From the NCBI GenBank assembly GCA_963755825.1, contig CAVWLA010000003.1:2542001-2606000 (forward strand): 64,000 nt of DNA, given 5' to 3'. Within the stretch, counting starts at the first letter, position 1; every line of letters starts with the position of its first letter. The notes under the pieces are model-generated. The model was given only the letters and a program-made list of their open reading frames with translations, was not told where the DNA came from and did no database searches. The position numbers were made by a program, and so were the translations under genes. This DNA comes from DATBQN01 sp963755825. GTDB lineage: Bacteria; Acidobacteriota; Thermoanaerobaculia; Multivoradales; UBA5704. Below are positions 34,657 to 44,384 of this stretch, piece by piece.

Positions 34657-35742
34657 TCATCCGTGCTGCGAGACGTTGAGGAGCAGGCCGCAGGCCGCCA
34701 GGGTGACGACGAGCGAGGAGCCGCCATACGAGATGAAGGGGAGCGGGATCCCCTTGGTCGGCAGCAGGGCGATGGTGACGCTGACATTGATCAGCGCCTG
34801 GATGACGAGGATGCCGGTCAGCCCCCAGGCGAGGTAGCGCGCGAAGAGGTCGGGCGCCCGCCAGCCGGCGACGGCGCCGCGCCAGGCGAGGACGGCGAAG
34901 AGCGCCACCACGGCGAGAGCGCCGATCATCCCCATCTCTTCGGAGAGGATGGCGAAGATGAAGTCCGATTCCGGGTGCGGCAGGAAGAAGAGCTTCTGCA
35001 CGCTGCGCCCCGGCCCCAGCCCGAAGACGCCGCCCGAGCCCACCGCGATCAGCGACTGCAGCGCCTGGAAGCCGCGGCCGAGCGGGTCGCGCTCGGGGTT
35101 GAGGAAGGTGAACAGGCGCTGGCGGCGGTAGGAGACCGAGATCACCAGGAAGTAGAGCAGCGGCACCACCGCGGCGCCGATGCCGACGACGTAGCGCCAG
35201 GAGAGCCCGGCGAGGAAGACCATCAGGAAGACGGTCATTACCAGGAGCACGGCGGTGCCGAAGTCGGGCTCGAGGACGATGAGCCCGGCGGCGAGGAGAG
35301 TGAAGGCGGCGGCCGGCAGCAGGAAGTCCGGGTGGTTGATGCGGTCGCTCTTGCGCTCGATCTGCGACGCGATGAAGGGCACCAGCGCCAGCTTGGCGAG
35401 CTCCGAGGGCTGCAGCGAGAGCGGTCCCAGGAAGACCCAGCGGCGGGTGCCGTTGAGCTCCGGCGAGAAGAGCACCCCGGCGAGGAGGAGGTAGAGGCCG
35501 CCGAGGAGCGGGTAGATCACCCAGGGGCTCCGCAGGCGCCGGTAGTCCATGTGCATGGTGACCGTCATGGCGAGGAGCCCGAGGCCGGTCCACAGCGCCT
35601 GCTTGACGAGGAACGGGTTGTCGAGGAGGCCGCTGCCGCGGGCGACCGCGGCGGATGCCGAGTAGATCGTCACCAGTCCGACCCCGACCAGGAGGACGAT
35701 GGTGGTGAAGAGCACCTTGTCGTAGGCGAGCTTCTTCGCCAT
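34657..35742 (-). CDS. ftsW: septal peptidoglycan polymerase FtsW (SEDS family)
   Basis: 361 residues; the start shares one base with the murD stop (TGATG). About ten transmembrane helices. SEDS signatures: LQPSELAKLALVPFIA, VLEPDFGTAVLLVMTVFLM (with the essential Asp), FLNPERDP and KGIPLPFISYGGSSLV. It polymerises lipid II at the septum together with the FtsI encoded in the same cluster. Confidence 0.97.
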   Translation of the reverse strand: MAKKLAYDKVLFTTIVLLVGVGLVTIYSASAAVARGSGLLDNPFLVKQALWTGLGLLAMTVTMHMDYRRLRSPWVIYPLLGGLYLLLAGVLFSPELNGTRRWVFLGPLSLQPSELAKLALVPFIASQIERKSDRINHPDFLLPAAAFTLLAAGLIVLEPDFGTAVLLVMTVFLMVFLAGLSWRYVVGIGAAVVPLLYFLVISVSYRRQRLFTFLNPERDPLGRGFQALQSLIAVGSGGVFGLGPGRSVQKLFFLPHPESDFIFAILSEEMGMIGALAVVALFAVLAWRGAVAGWRAPDLFARYLAWGLTGILVIQALINVSVTIALLPTKGIPLPFISYGGSSLVVTLAACGLLLNVSQHG

Positions 35743-37154
35743 CAGCCGCGCGCCTCCGCCAGCCGGGCGCGGACGAGGTCCTGGAAGACCTCGCCGCGGT
35801 GGTTGAAGCTGCGGAACTGATCGAAGCTGGCGCAGGCCGGCGAGAGGACGACGGCGTCGCCCGGCCGCGCGGCGGCGGCCGCCGCCGCGACGGCGCGCTC
35901 GAGCGTGCCGGCGGTCTCGTGGGGGACGGCGTCGCCGAGCGCCGCGGCGAAGTCGCCCGCCGCCTCGCCGATCAAGTAGGCGCGGCGCGCCTTGCGGCGG
36001 ACGATGGGGAGGAGCGAGGCGAGGTCCGCCCCCTTGTTGCGGCCGCCGAGGATGAGCAGCACGGTGCCGTCGGCGAAGCCCTCGATCGCCTTCGCGGTGG
36101 CCCCCGGGTTGGTCCCCTTGGAGTCGTCGTACCACGCGACGCCGCCCGCCTCGCCCACCCGCTCCAGCCGGTGGGGGAGGCCGCGGAAGCCGCGCAGGCC
36201 GGCGCGGATCGCCGCCGGCGGGGCGCCGGCGGCGCGGGCGAGGAGCGCCGCGGCCATGGCGTTCTCGAGGTTCTGCACGCCGGCGAGCGGCACGTCGTCG
36301 GCGGCAAAGAGCTCGCGCTCGGGCTCGCCCGGCGCCACCTCGACGACGCGGCCGCCGTCGAGGTGGCAGCCGTCGGCGACGCGGGCGAGGCGGGAGAAGA
36401 GGCGCCGCCGGGCGCCGGTCTCGAGGTCGACGGTCGCCGCGTCGTCGGCGTTGGCGATCGCCGTGTCGCCGTCGCCCATGGTGCGGAAGAGGCGCTTCTT
36501 CGCCGCGCCGTAGGCGGCGAGGGTGCGGTAGCGGTCGAGGTGATCCTCCGAGAGGTTCAAGAGCGCCGCGGCGCGCGGCCGGAAGGTCTCGATCCCCTCG
36601 ATCTGGAAGCTCGACAGCTCGACGACGAAGACCCGCGAAGGCGCATCGCCGGTCCTATTGCCGTCGTCGCCGCCGCGCTCGATCGCCTCGACCAGCGGCC
36701 GGCCGATGTTGCCGCAGACCTCGACGGCGAGGCCGGCGGCGCGCAGCATGTCGCCGGTCATCGCCGTCGTCGTGCTCTTGCCGTTGCTGCCGGTGATGGC
36801 GACGACCGGGCCGTCGAGGAAGGGGAAGGCGAGCTCCACCTCGGCGATCACCGGCACGCCCCGCCGCCGGGCGTCCTCGATGAGCGGCCGCTCCATCGGC
36901 ACGCCGGGGGAGACGACGACGCCGTCGACCGCCTCCGGCAGCCCGGCGAGCTTCTGCCCGGCGAGGAGCTCGAAGCCGGGATCGTCGACCAGCCCCTGGA
37001 GGTCGAGCGCGGCCGCCGCCTTCTCGTCGACGCCGAGCACCGAGACGCCGTGCTCGAGGAGCAGCCGCGACGCGGCGCGCCCCGAGAGGCCGAGCCCGTA
37101 GACGAGGACGTGGCGCCATTCGCCGCTCGGGGTGCCGCTCCACGGTGCTCTCAT
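35742..37154 (-). CDS. murD: UDP-MurNAc-L-Ala--D-Glu ligase MurD
   Basis: 470 residues, 4-base overlap with mraY. N-domain VLVYGLGLSGRAASRLL, ATP loop AITGSNGKSTTTAM, LSSFQIEGIETF, NLSEDHLDRY and the C-domain WYDDSKGTNPGAT, LLILGGRNKGAD, LSPACASFDQF. It adds D-Glu to UDP-MurNAc-L-Ala. All motifs are intact. Confidence 0.98.
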   Translation of the reverse strand: MRAPWSGTPSGEWRHVLVYGLGLSGRAASRLLLEHGVSVLGVDEKAAAALDLQGLVDDPGFELLAGQKLAGLPEAVDGVVVSPGVPMERPLIEDARRRGVPVIAEVELAFPFLDGPVVAITGSNGKSTTTAMTGDMLRAAGLAVEVCGNIGRPLVEAIERGGDDGNRTGDAPSRVFVVELSSFQIEGIETFRPRAAALLNLSEDHLDRYRTLAAYGAAKKRLFRTMGDGDTAIANADDAATVDLETGARRRLFSRLARVADGCHLDGGRVVEVAPGEPERELFAADDVPLAGVQNLENAMAAALLARAAGAPPAAIRAGLRGFRGLPHRLERVGEAGGVAWYDDSKGTNPGATAKAIEGFADGTVLLILGGRNKGADLASLLPIVRRKARRAYLIGEAAGDFAAALGDAVPHETAGTLERAVAAAAAAARPGDAVVLSPACASFDQFRSFNHRGEVFQDLVRARLAEARG

Positions 37155-38236
37155 CGCAGCTTGAGGGTGGAGAGCGAGAGGAGCGCGAAGAGGATCGAGA
37201 GGATCCAGAAGCGCACGATCACCTTCGGCTCCGCCCATCCGGAGAGCTCGAAGTGATGGTGGAGCGGCGACATGCGGAAGACGCGCTTGCCGGTGAGCTT
37301 GAAGGAGGTGACCTGGATGATCACCGACAGCACCTCGATGACGAAGACGCCGCCGACCAGGACGAGGAGGATCTCCTGCTTGGCGAGGATGGCGACGCAG
37401 CCGATGGCGCCGCCGAGCGACAGCGACCCCACGTCGCCCATGAAGACCTCGGCGGGATAGGAGTTGAACCACAGGAAGCCCAAACCGGCGCCGACCAGGG
37501 CGCCGCAGAAGACCGCCACCTCGCCGACGCCGGCGATGTAGGGGATCTGCAGGTAGGAGGCGAACACCCGGTTGCCGGCGACGTAGGTGAAGACGGCGTA
37601 GGTCGCCGCGGCGATCGTCGTCGAGCCGATGGCGAGGCCGTCGAGGCCGTCGGTCAGGTTGACCGCGTTCGACGAGCCGACGAGGACGATGACGGCGAAG
37701 GGGATGTAGAGGAGGCCGAGGTGGATCGCCTCGCGCTTGATGAAGGGGAAGGTGAGCGTCGGGTTGAAGCGGTACTCGGCGGGCAGCGCCAGGAGGGCGA
37801 GCGCCATCGCCGCCGCGGCGGCGATCTGCAGCAGCATCTTGCTGCGCGCGGTCAGCCCGAGGTTCTTGTGCCGCTTCACCTTGAGGAAGTCGTCGAGGAA
37901 GCCGATGGCGCCGTAGAGGACGGTGACGCCGGCGACGATCCAGACGTAGGGATCGTCGAGCGTCGTCCAGAGGAGCGTCGGCACCAGCACCGCGAAGAGG
38001 ATGAGGAGGCCGCCCATGGTCGGCGTGCCGGCCTTCACCTGGTGCGCCTGCGGCCCCACCTCGCGGATGTTCTGGCCGACCGACATCCGGCGCAGGGCGC
38101 GGATGAAGCCGGGCCCCAGGAACCAGGAGAGGAGGAGCGCGGTGACGATCGCCATCGCCGCCCGGAAGGTGATGTAGCGGAAGACGTTGAGCGCCGGGAC
38201 GCTGTGGCGGAGCGGGAAGAGAAGGTAGTAGAGCAT
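37151..38236 (-). CDS. mraY: phospho-MurNAc-pentapeptide translocase MraY
   Basis: 361 residues and about ten transmembrane helices. Signatures: KAGTPTMGGLLIL, the Asp-rich GAIGFLDDFLKV, NAVNLTDGLDGLAIG, FMGDVGSLSLGGAIG and the cytosolic loop PLHHHFELSGWAEPKV. It moves phospho-MurNAc-pentapeptide onto undecaprenyl phosphate, giving lipid I. The start shares one base with the murF stop. Confidence 0.98.
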   Translation of the reverse strand: MLYYLLFPLRHSVPALNVFRYITFRAAMAIVTALLLSWFLGPGFIRALRRMSVGQNIREVGPQAHQVKAGTPTMGGLLILFAVLVPTLLWTTLDDPYVWIVAGVTVLYGAIGFLDDFLKVKRHKNLGLTARSKMLLQIAAAAAMALALLALPAEYRFNPTLTFPFIKREAIHLGLLYIPFAVIVLVGSSNAVNLTDGLDGLAIGSTTIAAATYAVFTYVAGNRVFASYLQIPYIAGVGEVAVFCGALVGAGLGFLWFNSYPAEVFMGDVGSLSLGGAIGCVAILAKQEILLVLVGGVFVIEVLSVIIQVTSFKLTGKRVFRMSPLHHHFELSGWAEPKVIVRFWILSILFALLSLSTLKLR

Positions 38237-39699
38237 CAGGCCGCTCCCCGCCCCATGCTTGCCGGACCGGCCGCCGGCCGCGCCGCGAGCAGCCGGGCGA
38301 CGACCGCCTCGAGGCCGACGCCGCGCGAGCCCTTGACCAGCACCAGGTCGCCGTCGCGGAGCTCGGCCGCGGCCCACTCGGCGGCGGCGGCGGCGTCGGC
38401 GAGCGAGGCCGCGGCGCCGCCGCCGGCCACGGCGCCAGCGGCGAGGTCGCGGGCGAGCGGACCGACGCCGCCGACCGGCGAGAAGCCGAGCGCCGCCGCC
38501 CGCTCGCCGGCCTCGCGATGGAAGCGCGGCGCCTCCGGCCCCAGCTCCCGCATGTCGCCGAGCACCGCCCAGCGCCGCGCGGCGGGGAGGAGGGCGGCGC
38601 TCTCCAGGGCGCGGCCGAGGGCGTCCGGGTTCGAGTTGTAGGAGTCGTCGACGACGGTGACGGCGCCGGCGAGGTGGTGGACGACGCCGCGCTTGGCGGC
38701 CGGCGCGGCGTCGGCCGCCGCCGCGGCGAGGTCGGCGAGCGGCACGCCGAGCGCCCAGGCGCAGGCCGCCGCGGCGAGGAAGTTCTCGACGTTGTAGAGG
38801 CCGTGGAGCGCGAGGGAGACCGCGATCTCCTCGCCGCCCGCGGCGAGCGTGAAGCGGCTGCCGACGGCGCCGCCGGGCGCCGGCGCGATGTCGCGCGCGG
38901 TCACTTCGATCTCGGGCTCGGGCTCGCCTGGGGTGCGGAGCGCGCGGACGCCGTACCAGACAATCCGGCGGCCGGCGGCGTCGCGGCGGGCGATCCGTGC
39001 CACCTCGGGGTCGTCGGCGTTGGCGACGATGAGGCCGTCCGCCGCCAGGCCCGACATCAGCTCGGCCTTGGCGTCGGCGATCGCCGCCACGCTGCCGAAG
39101 AACTCTAGGTGCGCCGGGCGGACGACGGTGAAGACGGCGACGTCGGGCCGCGCCAGGGCGGCGAGCTGGCGGAGCTCGCCGGCGCTCGACATCCCCATCT
39201 CGGCGACCAGCCACTCGGTGTCCTCGGCGACGGCGAGGAGGGTGAGCGGCAGGCCGTACAGGTTGTTGAAGTTCCCCTTCGTCCGCGCCACCCGGAAGCG
39301 GGCGGCGAGCATCGCGGCGAGGAGGTCCTTGGTGGTCGTCTTGCCGGCCGAGCCGGTGATCCCCACCAGGCGCCGCGGCGTCCGCGCGCGGGTCGCCCGC
39401 GCCAGGTCGTGGAGGGCGCGGAAGGTGTCCGGCACCGCGATGAGGGCGCCGCCGGGAGGCGGCTCCGGCACCTCCGCCGCCGCGTCGACCAGCGCCGCCG
39501 CGGCGCCGCGCGCGAAGGCGTCGGCGACGAAGCGGTGGCCGTCGGTGCGGCTGCCGGCGAAGGCGATGAAGAGCTCGCCGCCGGCGAGCGCGCGCGAGTC
39601 GATGGCGGCGCCGTCGAATGCGGTTTCGCGGCCGCCGAGGTCGCCGCGGACGCTGCCGCCGACCGCCGCCGCCGCCTCAGCCACGCGCCACCGAGCCAT
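38236..39699 (-). CDS. murF: UDP-MurNAc-tripeptide--D-Ala-D-Ala ligase MurF
   Basis: 487 residues; the ATG at 39699 follows CTGGAGGACCG and lies 23 bases inside the end of murE. Motifs: FDGAAIDSRALAGGELFIA (uridine-binding domain), the ATP loop GITGSAGKTTTKD, KGNFNNLYGLPLTLL, MGMSSAGEL and VVDDSYNSNPDA. It attaches D-Ala-D-Ala to the tripeptide. The C-terminal 60 residues are Ala-rich but cover the usual end (LVKGSRGVGLE). Confidence 0.97.
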   Translation of the reverse strand: MARWRVAEAAAAVGGSVRGDLGGRETAFDGAAIDSRALAGGELFIAFAGSRTDGHRFVADAFARGAAAALVDAAAEVPEPPPGGALIAVPDTFRALHDLARATRARTPRRLVGITGSAGKTTTKDLLAAMLAARFRVARTKGNFNNLYGLPLTLLAVAEDTEWLVAEMGMSSAGELRQLAALARPDVAVFTVVRPAHLEFFGSVAAIADAKAELMSGLAADGLIVANADDPEVARIARRDAAGRRIVWYGVRALRTPGEPEPEIEVTARDIAPAPGGAVGSRFTLAAGGEEIAVSLALHGLYNVENFLAAAACAWALGVPLADLAAAAADAAPAAKRGVVHHLAGAVTVVDDSYNSNPDALGRALESAALLPAARRWAVLGDMRELGPEAPRFHREAGERAAALGFSPVGGVGPLARDLAAGAVAGGGAAASLADAAAAAEWAAAELRDGDLVLVKGSRGVGLEAVVARLLAARPAAGPASMGRGAA

Positions 39700-41167
39700 A
39701 GCGGTCCTCCAGGGCGGCGGCGATCTCGGCGCGGTCGGAGAAGGGGATCTTGCGCTCGCCGACCACCTGCTCGGCCTCGTGCCCCTTGCCGGCGACGAGG
39801 ACCGCCCAGCCCTCCTCGTCCGCCGCGGCTGCAATGGCGGCGCGGATCGCCTGCCGCCGGTCGGGCTCGACGCGGTAGGCGCGGCCGGAGGCCCTGAGGC
39901 CCTCCTCGACGGCGCGGATGATGGCGAGCGGGTCCTCGCGGCGCGGGTTGTCGGAGGTGACGATCGCGAGGTCGGCGAGATCGCCCGCGATGCGCCCCAT
40001 CGTGGCGCGCTTGCCGGTGTCGCGCTCGCCGCCGCAGCCGAAGACGACGGCGACGCGGCGGTGCGAGAGGTCGCGGGTCGAGCGCAGCGCCGAGGCGAGC
40101 GCGGCCTCGGTGTGCGCGTAGTCGACGAAGACCGGGAAGGGCTGGCCGCGCTCGACCGGCTCCATCCGGCCGGCGACCGGCCGCTGGGCGGCGAAGGCCG
40201 CGGCGACGGCCGCGTGGGGGAGGCCGAGCGCCTCGGCAGCGGCCGCCACCGCCAGCAGGTTCTCGAGGTTGTAGCTGCCGAGGAGCGGCGAGCGCACGGC
40301 GAGCGCGCCGCGCGGCGTCACCAGCGTGGCGGCGATGCCGGCGGTGGTCAGCTCGACGTCGCGCGCGGTGACGTCGGCATCGGCGGCGCCGGCAGGCGTG
40401 CCGTAGGTGAGCGCCGCGGGGATCTCGGCCGCGAGCCGGCGGCCGTAGGGGTCGTCGATGTTGACCACGGCGCGGGCGCCGGGCTTGCGGTGCTCGAAGA
40501 GCCGGCGCTTGGCGGCGAAGTAGGCTTCCATGTCGCCGTGCAGGTCGAGGTGATCGCGCGTCAGGTTGGTGAAGATCGCGACGTCGAAGGCGGCGCCCTC
40601 GACGCGGCCGAGCGACAGCGCGTGGGAGGAGACCTCCATGGCGACGGCGGCGGCGCCCGCCTGGCGCATCTGGCGCAGGATGCGGAAGAGGTCGGAGGCC
40701 TCGGGGGTGGTGCGGTCGCCGCGGAAGGCACGGTCGCCCAGCCGGTAGCCGAGGGTGCCGACGAAGCCGGCGCTGAGGCCGGCGGCCTCGAAGACCGCGG
40801 CGAGCACCGTCGCCACGGTCGATTTGCCGTTGGTGCCGGTGACCGCGGCGAGGCGGAGCTCGCGGTCGGGGTGGTCGTAGGCGCGGGCGGCGAGCGGGCC
40901 GAGGAGCGCCCGCGGCTCGGCCGCCGAGAGCCAGGGGACGCCGAGCCCCTCCGGCGCCGGCCCCTCGCCGAGCACCGCCACGGCGCCGCGCGCCGCGGCG
41001 GCGGCGGCGAAGGCGCGGCCGTCGAAGCGCTCGCCGCGGAGGGCGACGAAGAGATCGCCGGGGCCGACCGTCCGCGAGTCGTGATCGACGCCGGTCACCG
41101 CGAGGTCGGCGCTCTCCTCCAACCCCCCGTCGATCGGCAGCCCGGCGATCAGCTCAGCGAGGCGCAT
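39677..41167 (-). CDS. murE: UDP-MurNAc-L-Ala-D-Glu--meso-DAP ligase MurE
   Basis: 496 residues from the ATG inside the end of ftsI (14-base overlap). TGVDHDSRTVGPGDLFVAL, ATP loop GTNGKST (111-117), TTPEASDL, MEVSSHALSLGR and TNLTRDHLDLHG. The substrate motif DNPRREDP (406-413) is the DNPR signature of enzymes that add meso-diaminopimelate rather than L-Lys. The organism should therefore have mDAP-type peptidoglycan. Confidence 0.97.
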   Translation of the reverse strand: MRLAELIAGLPIDGGLEESADLAVTGVDHDSRTVGPGDLFVALRGERFDGRAFAAAAAARGAVAVLGEGPAPEGLGVPWLSAAEPRALLGPLAARAYDHPDRELRLAAVTGTNGKSTVATVLAAVFEAAGLSAGFVGTLGYRLGDRAFRGDRTTPEASDLFRILRQMRQAGAAAVAMEVSSHALSLGRVEGAAFDVAIFTNLTRDHLDLHGDMEAYFAAKRRLFEHRKPGARAVVNIDDPYGRRLAAEIPAALTYGTPAGAADADVTARDVELTTAGIAATLVTPRGALAVRSPLLGSYNLENLLAVAAAAEALGLPHAAVAAAFAAQRPVAGRMEPVERGQPFPVFVDYAHTEAALASALRSTRDLSHRRVAVVFGCGGERDTGKRATMGRIAGDLADLAIVTSDNPRREDPLAIIRAVEEGLRASGRAYRVEPDRRQAIRAAIAAAADEEGWAVLVAGKGHEAEQVVGERKIPFSDRAEIAAALEDRYGSVARG

Positions 41168-43070
41168 GGATGGTCTTCCCGGGCGCCGTCCGCGCCGCCG
41201 TGCGCGTGATCTCCAGGTGGCTCTCCGGCCGCGCCGCCGCATGGACGGCCGCCGGCTGCGTCGTCACCGAGTCCTCCGGCGTCAGCTCTTCGCCGTCGAG
41301 CTCGCCCGCGGCGTCGCCGGCGGCTGCCGCAGCGGTGGCGGGCGGTGCCGTACGCGGCCGCACGTAGCCCGCCATCATCACCTGGCCCGGCCAGCGGACG
41401 AGCGGCTCGCGGCGCGGGTGGACGCCGAGATAGAGCATCACCTCGCGGATGACGTTGCCGAAGACCGGCGCCGCCACCTGGGTGCCGTAGTAGGCGAAGC
41501 CCTGCGGCTCGTCGACGGTCACCACGCCGACCACCGCCGGATGGTCGGCCGGCGCGAAGCCGACGAAGCTCGGCACGTAGCTGTGGTGGGAGTAGCCGCC
41601 GACCCCCGGCTTCTGGGCGGTGCCGGTCTTCCCCGCCACGGCGTAGCCGGGGATGGCGGCGGGCTTGCCGGTGCCGAGCGTCACCACCCGCTCGAGGAGC
41701 CCGGTGAGCACGTGCGCGGTGGCGGGGGAGATCGTCGGCGCCGCGGCGGGGTTGGGGTGGCGCCGCTCGATGATGCCGCCGCTGCCCACCGCCGCCACCA
41801 CGTAGGGGGTGACCAGGCGGCCTTCGTTGGCGACCACTGCGACGGCGCGGGCGAGCTGCAGCGGCGTCACCGAGATCCCCTGGCCGAAGGAGATGTAGGC
41901 CTTGGTGAGCGGCCGCCAGCTGCCGACCGGCGCCAGGATGCCGCCGCTCTCGCCCGGCAGGTCGATGCCGGTGGGGCGGCCGAAGCCCATGGCGCGGATC
42001 ATCCGGTAGAACCGCTCGTCGCCGAGGAGGAGGGCGGTCTTGATCATGCCGACGTTCGACGACTTGGCGATGACGTCGGCGAAGGTGAGGCGGCCGTACG
42101 GCTTGTGATCGCGGATGCGGATGTTGTAGAGCGTGATGCCGCCCATCCCGCAGTCGAAGACGTCGTCCGGCGAGACGATGCCGTTGCCGATGGCGGCGGC
42201 GGCGGTCACCACCTTGAAGGTCGATCCCGGCTCGTAGGAGTCCATGATCGCCCGGTTGCGCCACAGCGCCGGCGGGTACTCGGTGTAGCGGTTGGGGTCG
42301 AACGGCGGGTAGCTGGCCATGGCGATCACGGCGCCGCTCGCCGGATCGAGCAGCACCATGCTGGCGCTCTTCGCCCGGTGGAGGGCGACGGCGCGGGCGA
42401 GCTCGCGCTCGACGATGTGCTGGATGGTCGAGTCGAGGGTGAGGTAGAGGTCGTGGCCGGGCTCCGGCTCGGCGGAGGCGAGGCCGGGGGCGATCACCGT
42501 GCCGCGCCGCGCGTCGCGGAGGAGCGTCCGCCGGCCGGGCCGCCCGGCGACCTCGCGGTTGTAGAGCAGCTCGAGGCCGGCGAGCCCCTGGTTGTCGGTG
42601 CCGACGTAGCCGAGGATCTGCGCCGCCAGCTCGCGCATCGGATAGCAGCGCTTGCTCTCCGGCAGGAAGTGGATGCCGCGCAGGTGGAGGGCGCGCACCG
42701 CGTCCGACACCCGCGGGTCGAGCTTCCTCGCCAGCCAGACGAAGTTGCTGTCGCGCGACAGCCGCCGGGTGAGCGACGCGGCGTCGGTGTCGAGGAGCGG
42801 GGCGAGGGCGCGCGCCGTCGCCGCCGGATCGTCGAGGTCCGAGGGGTCGGCCCACGCCGACTCGACCTGCACGGAGACCGCGAGCTCGCGGCCGCGCGCG
42901 TCGTAGATGGTGCCGCGCGGCGGATCGAGCTCGACCACCGTCTGCTGCTGGCGGCGGGCCTTGTCGCGATAGTGCTCGTACTGCACCACCTGCAGCATGT
43001 AGAGGCGGGCGGCGATCGCCCCCACCCAGAAGCAGCCGCCGATGGCGATGAGGAGGATGCGGTTCCTCAC
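41154..43070 (-). CDS. ftsI: septal peptidoglycan transpeptidase FtsI (PBP2x/PBP3 type)
   Basis: 638 residues. A single N-terminal anchor (about 4-24) is followed by the pedestal domain with RGTIYDARGRELA and GLELLYNREVAG. The transpeptidase domain has the three active-site motifs: S283-T-F-K286 in YEPGSTFK, SSN at 337-339, and KTGT at 481-484. The C-terminal 75 residues are an Ala/Thr-rich tail without PASTA domains. It cross-links septal peptidoglycan and works with FtsW. Overlaps ftsL by 4 bases. Confidence 0.96.
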   Translation of the reverse strand: MRNRILLIAIGGCFWVGAIAARLYMLQVVQYEHYRDKARRQQQTVVELDPPRGTIYDARGRELAVSVQVESAWADPSDLDDPAATARALAPLLDTDAASLTRRLSRDSNFVWLARKLDPRVSDAVRALHLRGIHFLPESKRCYPMRELAAQILGYVGTDNQGLAGLELLYNREVAGRPGRRTLLRDARRGTVIAPGLASAEPEPGHDLYLTLDSTIQHIVERELARAVALHRAKSASMVLLDPASGAVIAMASYPPFDPNRYTEYPPALWRNRAIMDSYEPGSTFKVVTAAAAIGNGIVSPDDVFDCGMGGITLYNIRIRDHKPYGRLTFADVIAKSSNVGMIKTALLLGDERFYRMIRAMGFGRPTGIDLPGESGGILAPVGSWRPLTKAYISFGQGISVTPLQLARAVAVVANEGRLVTPYVVAAVGSGGIIERRHPNPAAAPTISPATAHVLTGLLERVVTLGTGKPAAIPGYAVAGKTGTAQKPGVGGYSHHSYVPSFVGFAPADHPAVVGVVTVDEPQGFAYYGTQVAAPVFGNVIREVMLYLGVHPRREPLVRWPGQVMMAGYVRPRTAPPATAAAAAGDAAGELDGEELTPEDSVTTQPAAVHAAARPESHLEITRTAARTAPGKTIHAPR

Positions 43071-43411
43071 GGCAGCTCCTCCCAGAACACCACCTGGTCG
43101 GTCGTCGGGCTCTGCATGCCGAGCTCGCGGCTGGCGCGCGCCTCGATCTGCTGCGGGCTGGCGAGATAGGCGGTCTCGAGGTTGAGGCGGCGCTCCTCCT
43201 GCGCCAGGTCGCGCTCCTCGCGCTCGAGGGCGACGATGCGGTAGCCGGTGTTGAGCAGCTCGAGGTGCATCCAGGTGTAGCCGAGGAGGCCGCCGCCCAA
43301 CGAGAGGACGACGGCGACGACCGACAGCAGCTCGCGCCGCAGGCGGCGGTCGCGCTCCCGCACCAGATAGGTATTGGCGACCGGCCGCCTGAACGCGTAC
43401 GCGCTGTTCAA
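43067..43411 (-). CDS. ftsL: cell division protein FtsL-like
   Basis: 114 residues. A basic cytosolic N-terminus (RERDRRLRRELLS), one transmembrane helix (about 28-48) and a periplasmic coiled coil (LEREERDLAQEERRLNLETA) give the topology of FtsL. The call rests on this topology and on the fixed position between rsmH and ftsI, because FtsL sequences are poorly conserved. It would bridge FtsQ and FtsW/FtsI. Begins 4 bases after rsmH. Confidence 0.87.
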   Translation of the reverse strand: MNSAYAFRRPVANTYLVRERDRRLRRELLSVVAVVLSLGGGLLGYTWMHLELLNTGYRIVALEREERDLAQEERRLNLETAYLASPQQIEARASRELGMQSPTTDQVVFWEELP

Positions 43412-43415
43412 CGCC

Positions 43416-44342
43416 TCACAGCCTCCGCGCCGCGCGCAGGCGCGCCGAGCGCGAGCGGGGGTTCCAGGCGAGCTCTTCGTCGCCGGGGCGCAGCGGTTTC
43501 TTGGTGAGCAGCGCGAGCAGGCGGGTCTCGGCGTGCGGCCGCCCGGTCACCGGATCGGTCTCGCCGTGCGCCAGGTCGCGCAGGGTATTCTTGACGATAC
43601 GGTCCTCGAGGCTGTGGTACGAGATGATGACCAGCCGCCCGTCGTCGTCGAGCCGCCGCACCGCCTGGTCGAGGAAGGCCTCGAGGCCGGCGAGCTCGTC
43701 GTTGACGGCGATGCGCAGCGCCTGGAAGACGCGCGTCGAGGGATCGACACGGCCCTCGCGGTCGCGCCGGCCGCCCTTGGCGCGGTCGATCACCGCGCGG
43801 AGGTCGGCGGTGGTCTCGATCGGCGCCTCCTCGCGCGCCTTGACGATGGTGCGAGCGATCCGCCGTGCCTGCCACTCTTCGCCGTAGCCCTTGATGATCT
43901 CTTCCAATTCGGCCTCCGAGCTCTGGTTCACGATGTCCGCCGCGGTCCGCTCGCTGCCGCCCATGCGCATGTCGAGGGGACCCTTGAAACGAAAGCTGAA
44001 GCCGCGCTCCGGCCGGTCGAGCTGCAGCGAGGAGACGCCGAGGTCCGCCAGGATGCCGGCGGCGCGGTCGACGGCGACCGCGTCGAGCAGCTCGCCGAGG
44101 CGGTCGAAGGTGCCTTCGACGAGCCGCACGCGGTCGCCGAACTCCGCGAGGCGCGCCCCGGCGAGGGCGAGCGCCTGGGGATCGCGGTCGATCCCCACCA
44201 GCCGTGCCTGGGGAGCGGCGCGGAGGAGCGCCTCGGCGTGGCCGCCGAGGCCGACCGTGGCGTCGACATAGAGGCCGCCGCGCTCGGGCGCGAGCGCGGC
44301 GAGGGTCTCGGCGACCAGGACCGGCAGGTGCTGTCCATCCAA
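43416..44342 (-). CDS. rsmH: 16S rRNA (cytosine-1402-N4)-methyltransferase RsmH
   Basis: 308 residues. It starts HLPVLVAETLAAL; the SAM-binding loop is YVDATVGLGGHAEALL; then GIDRDPQALALA, ADLGVSSLQLDRPERGFSF and ISYHSLEDRIVKN. It methylates N4 of C1402 in the decoding centre of 16S rRNA. As usual it is the second gene of the division cluster, 42 bases after mraZ. Confidence 0.98.
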   Translation of the reverse strand: MDGQHLPVLVAETLAALAPERGGLYVDATVGLGGHAEALLRAAPQARLVGIDRDPQALALAGARLAEFGDRVRLVEGTFDRLGELLDAVAVDRAAGILADLGVSSLQLDRPERGFSFRFKGPLDMRMGGSERTAADIVNQSSEAELEEIIKGYGEEWQARRIARTIVKAREEAPIETTADLRAVIDRAKGGRRDREGRVDPSTRVFQALRIAVNDELAGLEAFLDQAVRRLDDDGRLVIISYHSLEDRIVKNTLRDLAHGETDPVTGRPHAETRLLALLTKKPLRPGDEELAWNPRSRSARLRAARRL

Positions 44343-44384
44343 CGGCTCATCCCGTGTGCGCCGCGCTCGCGCCGCACGCTGCTC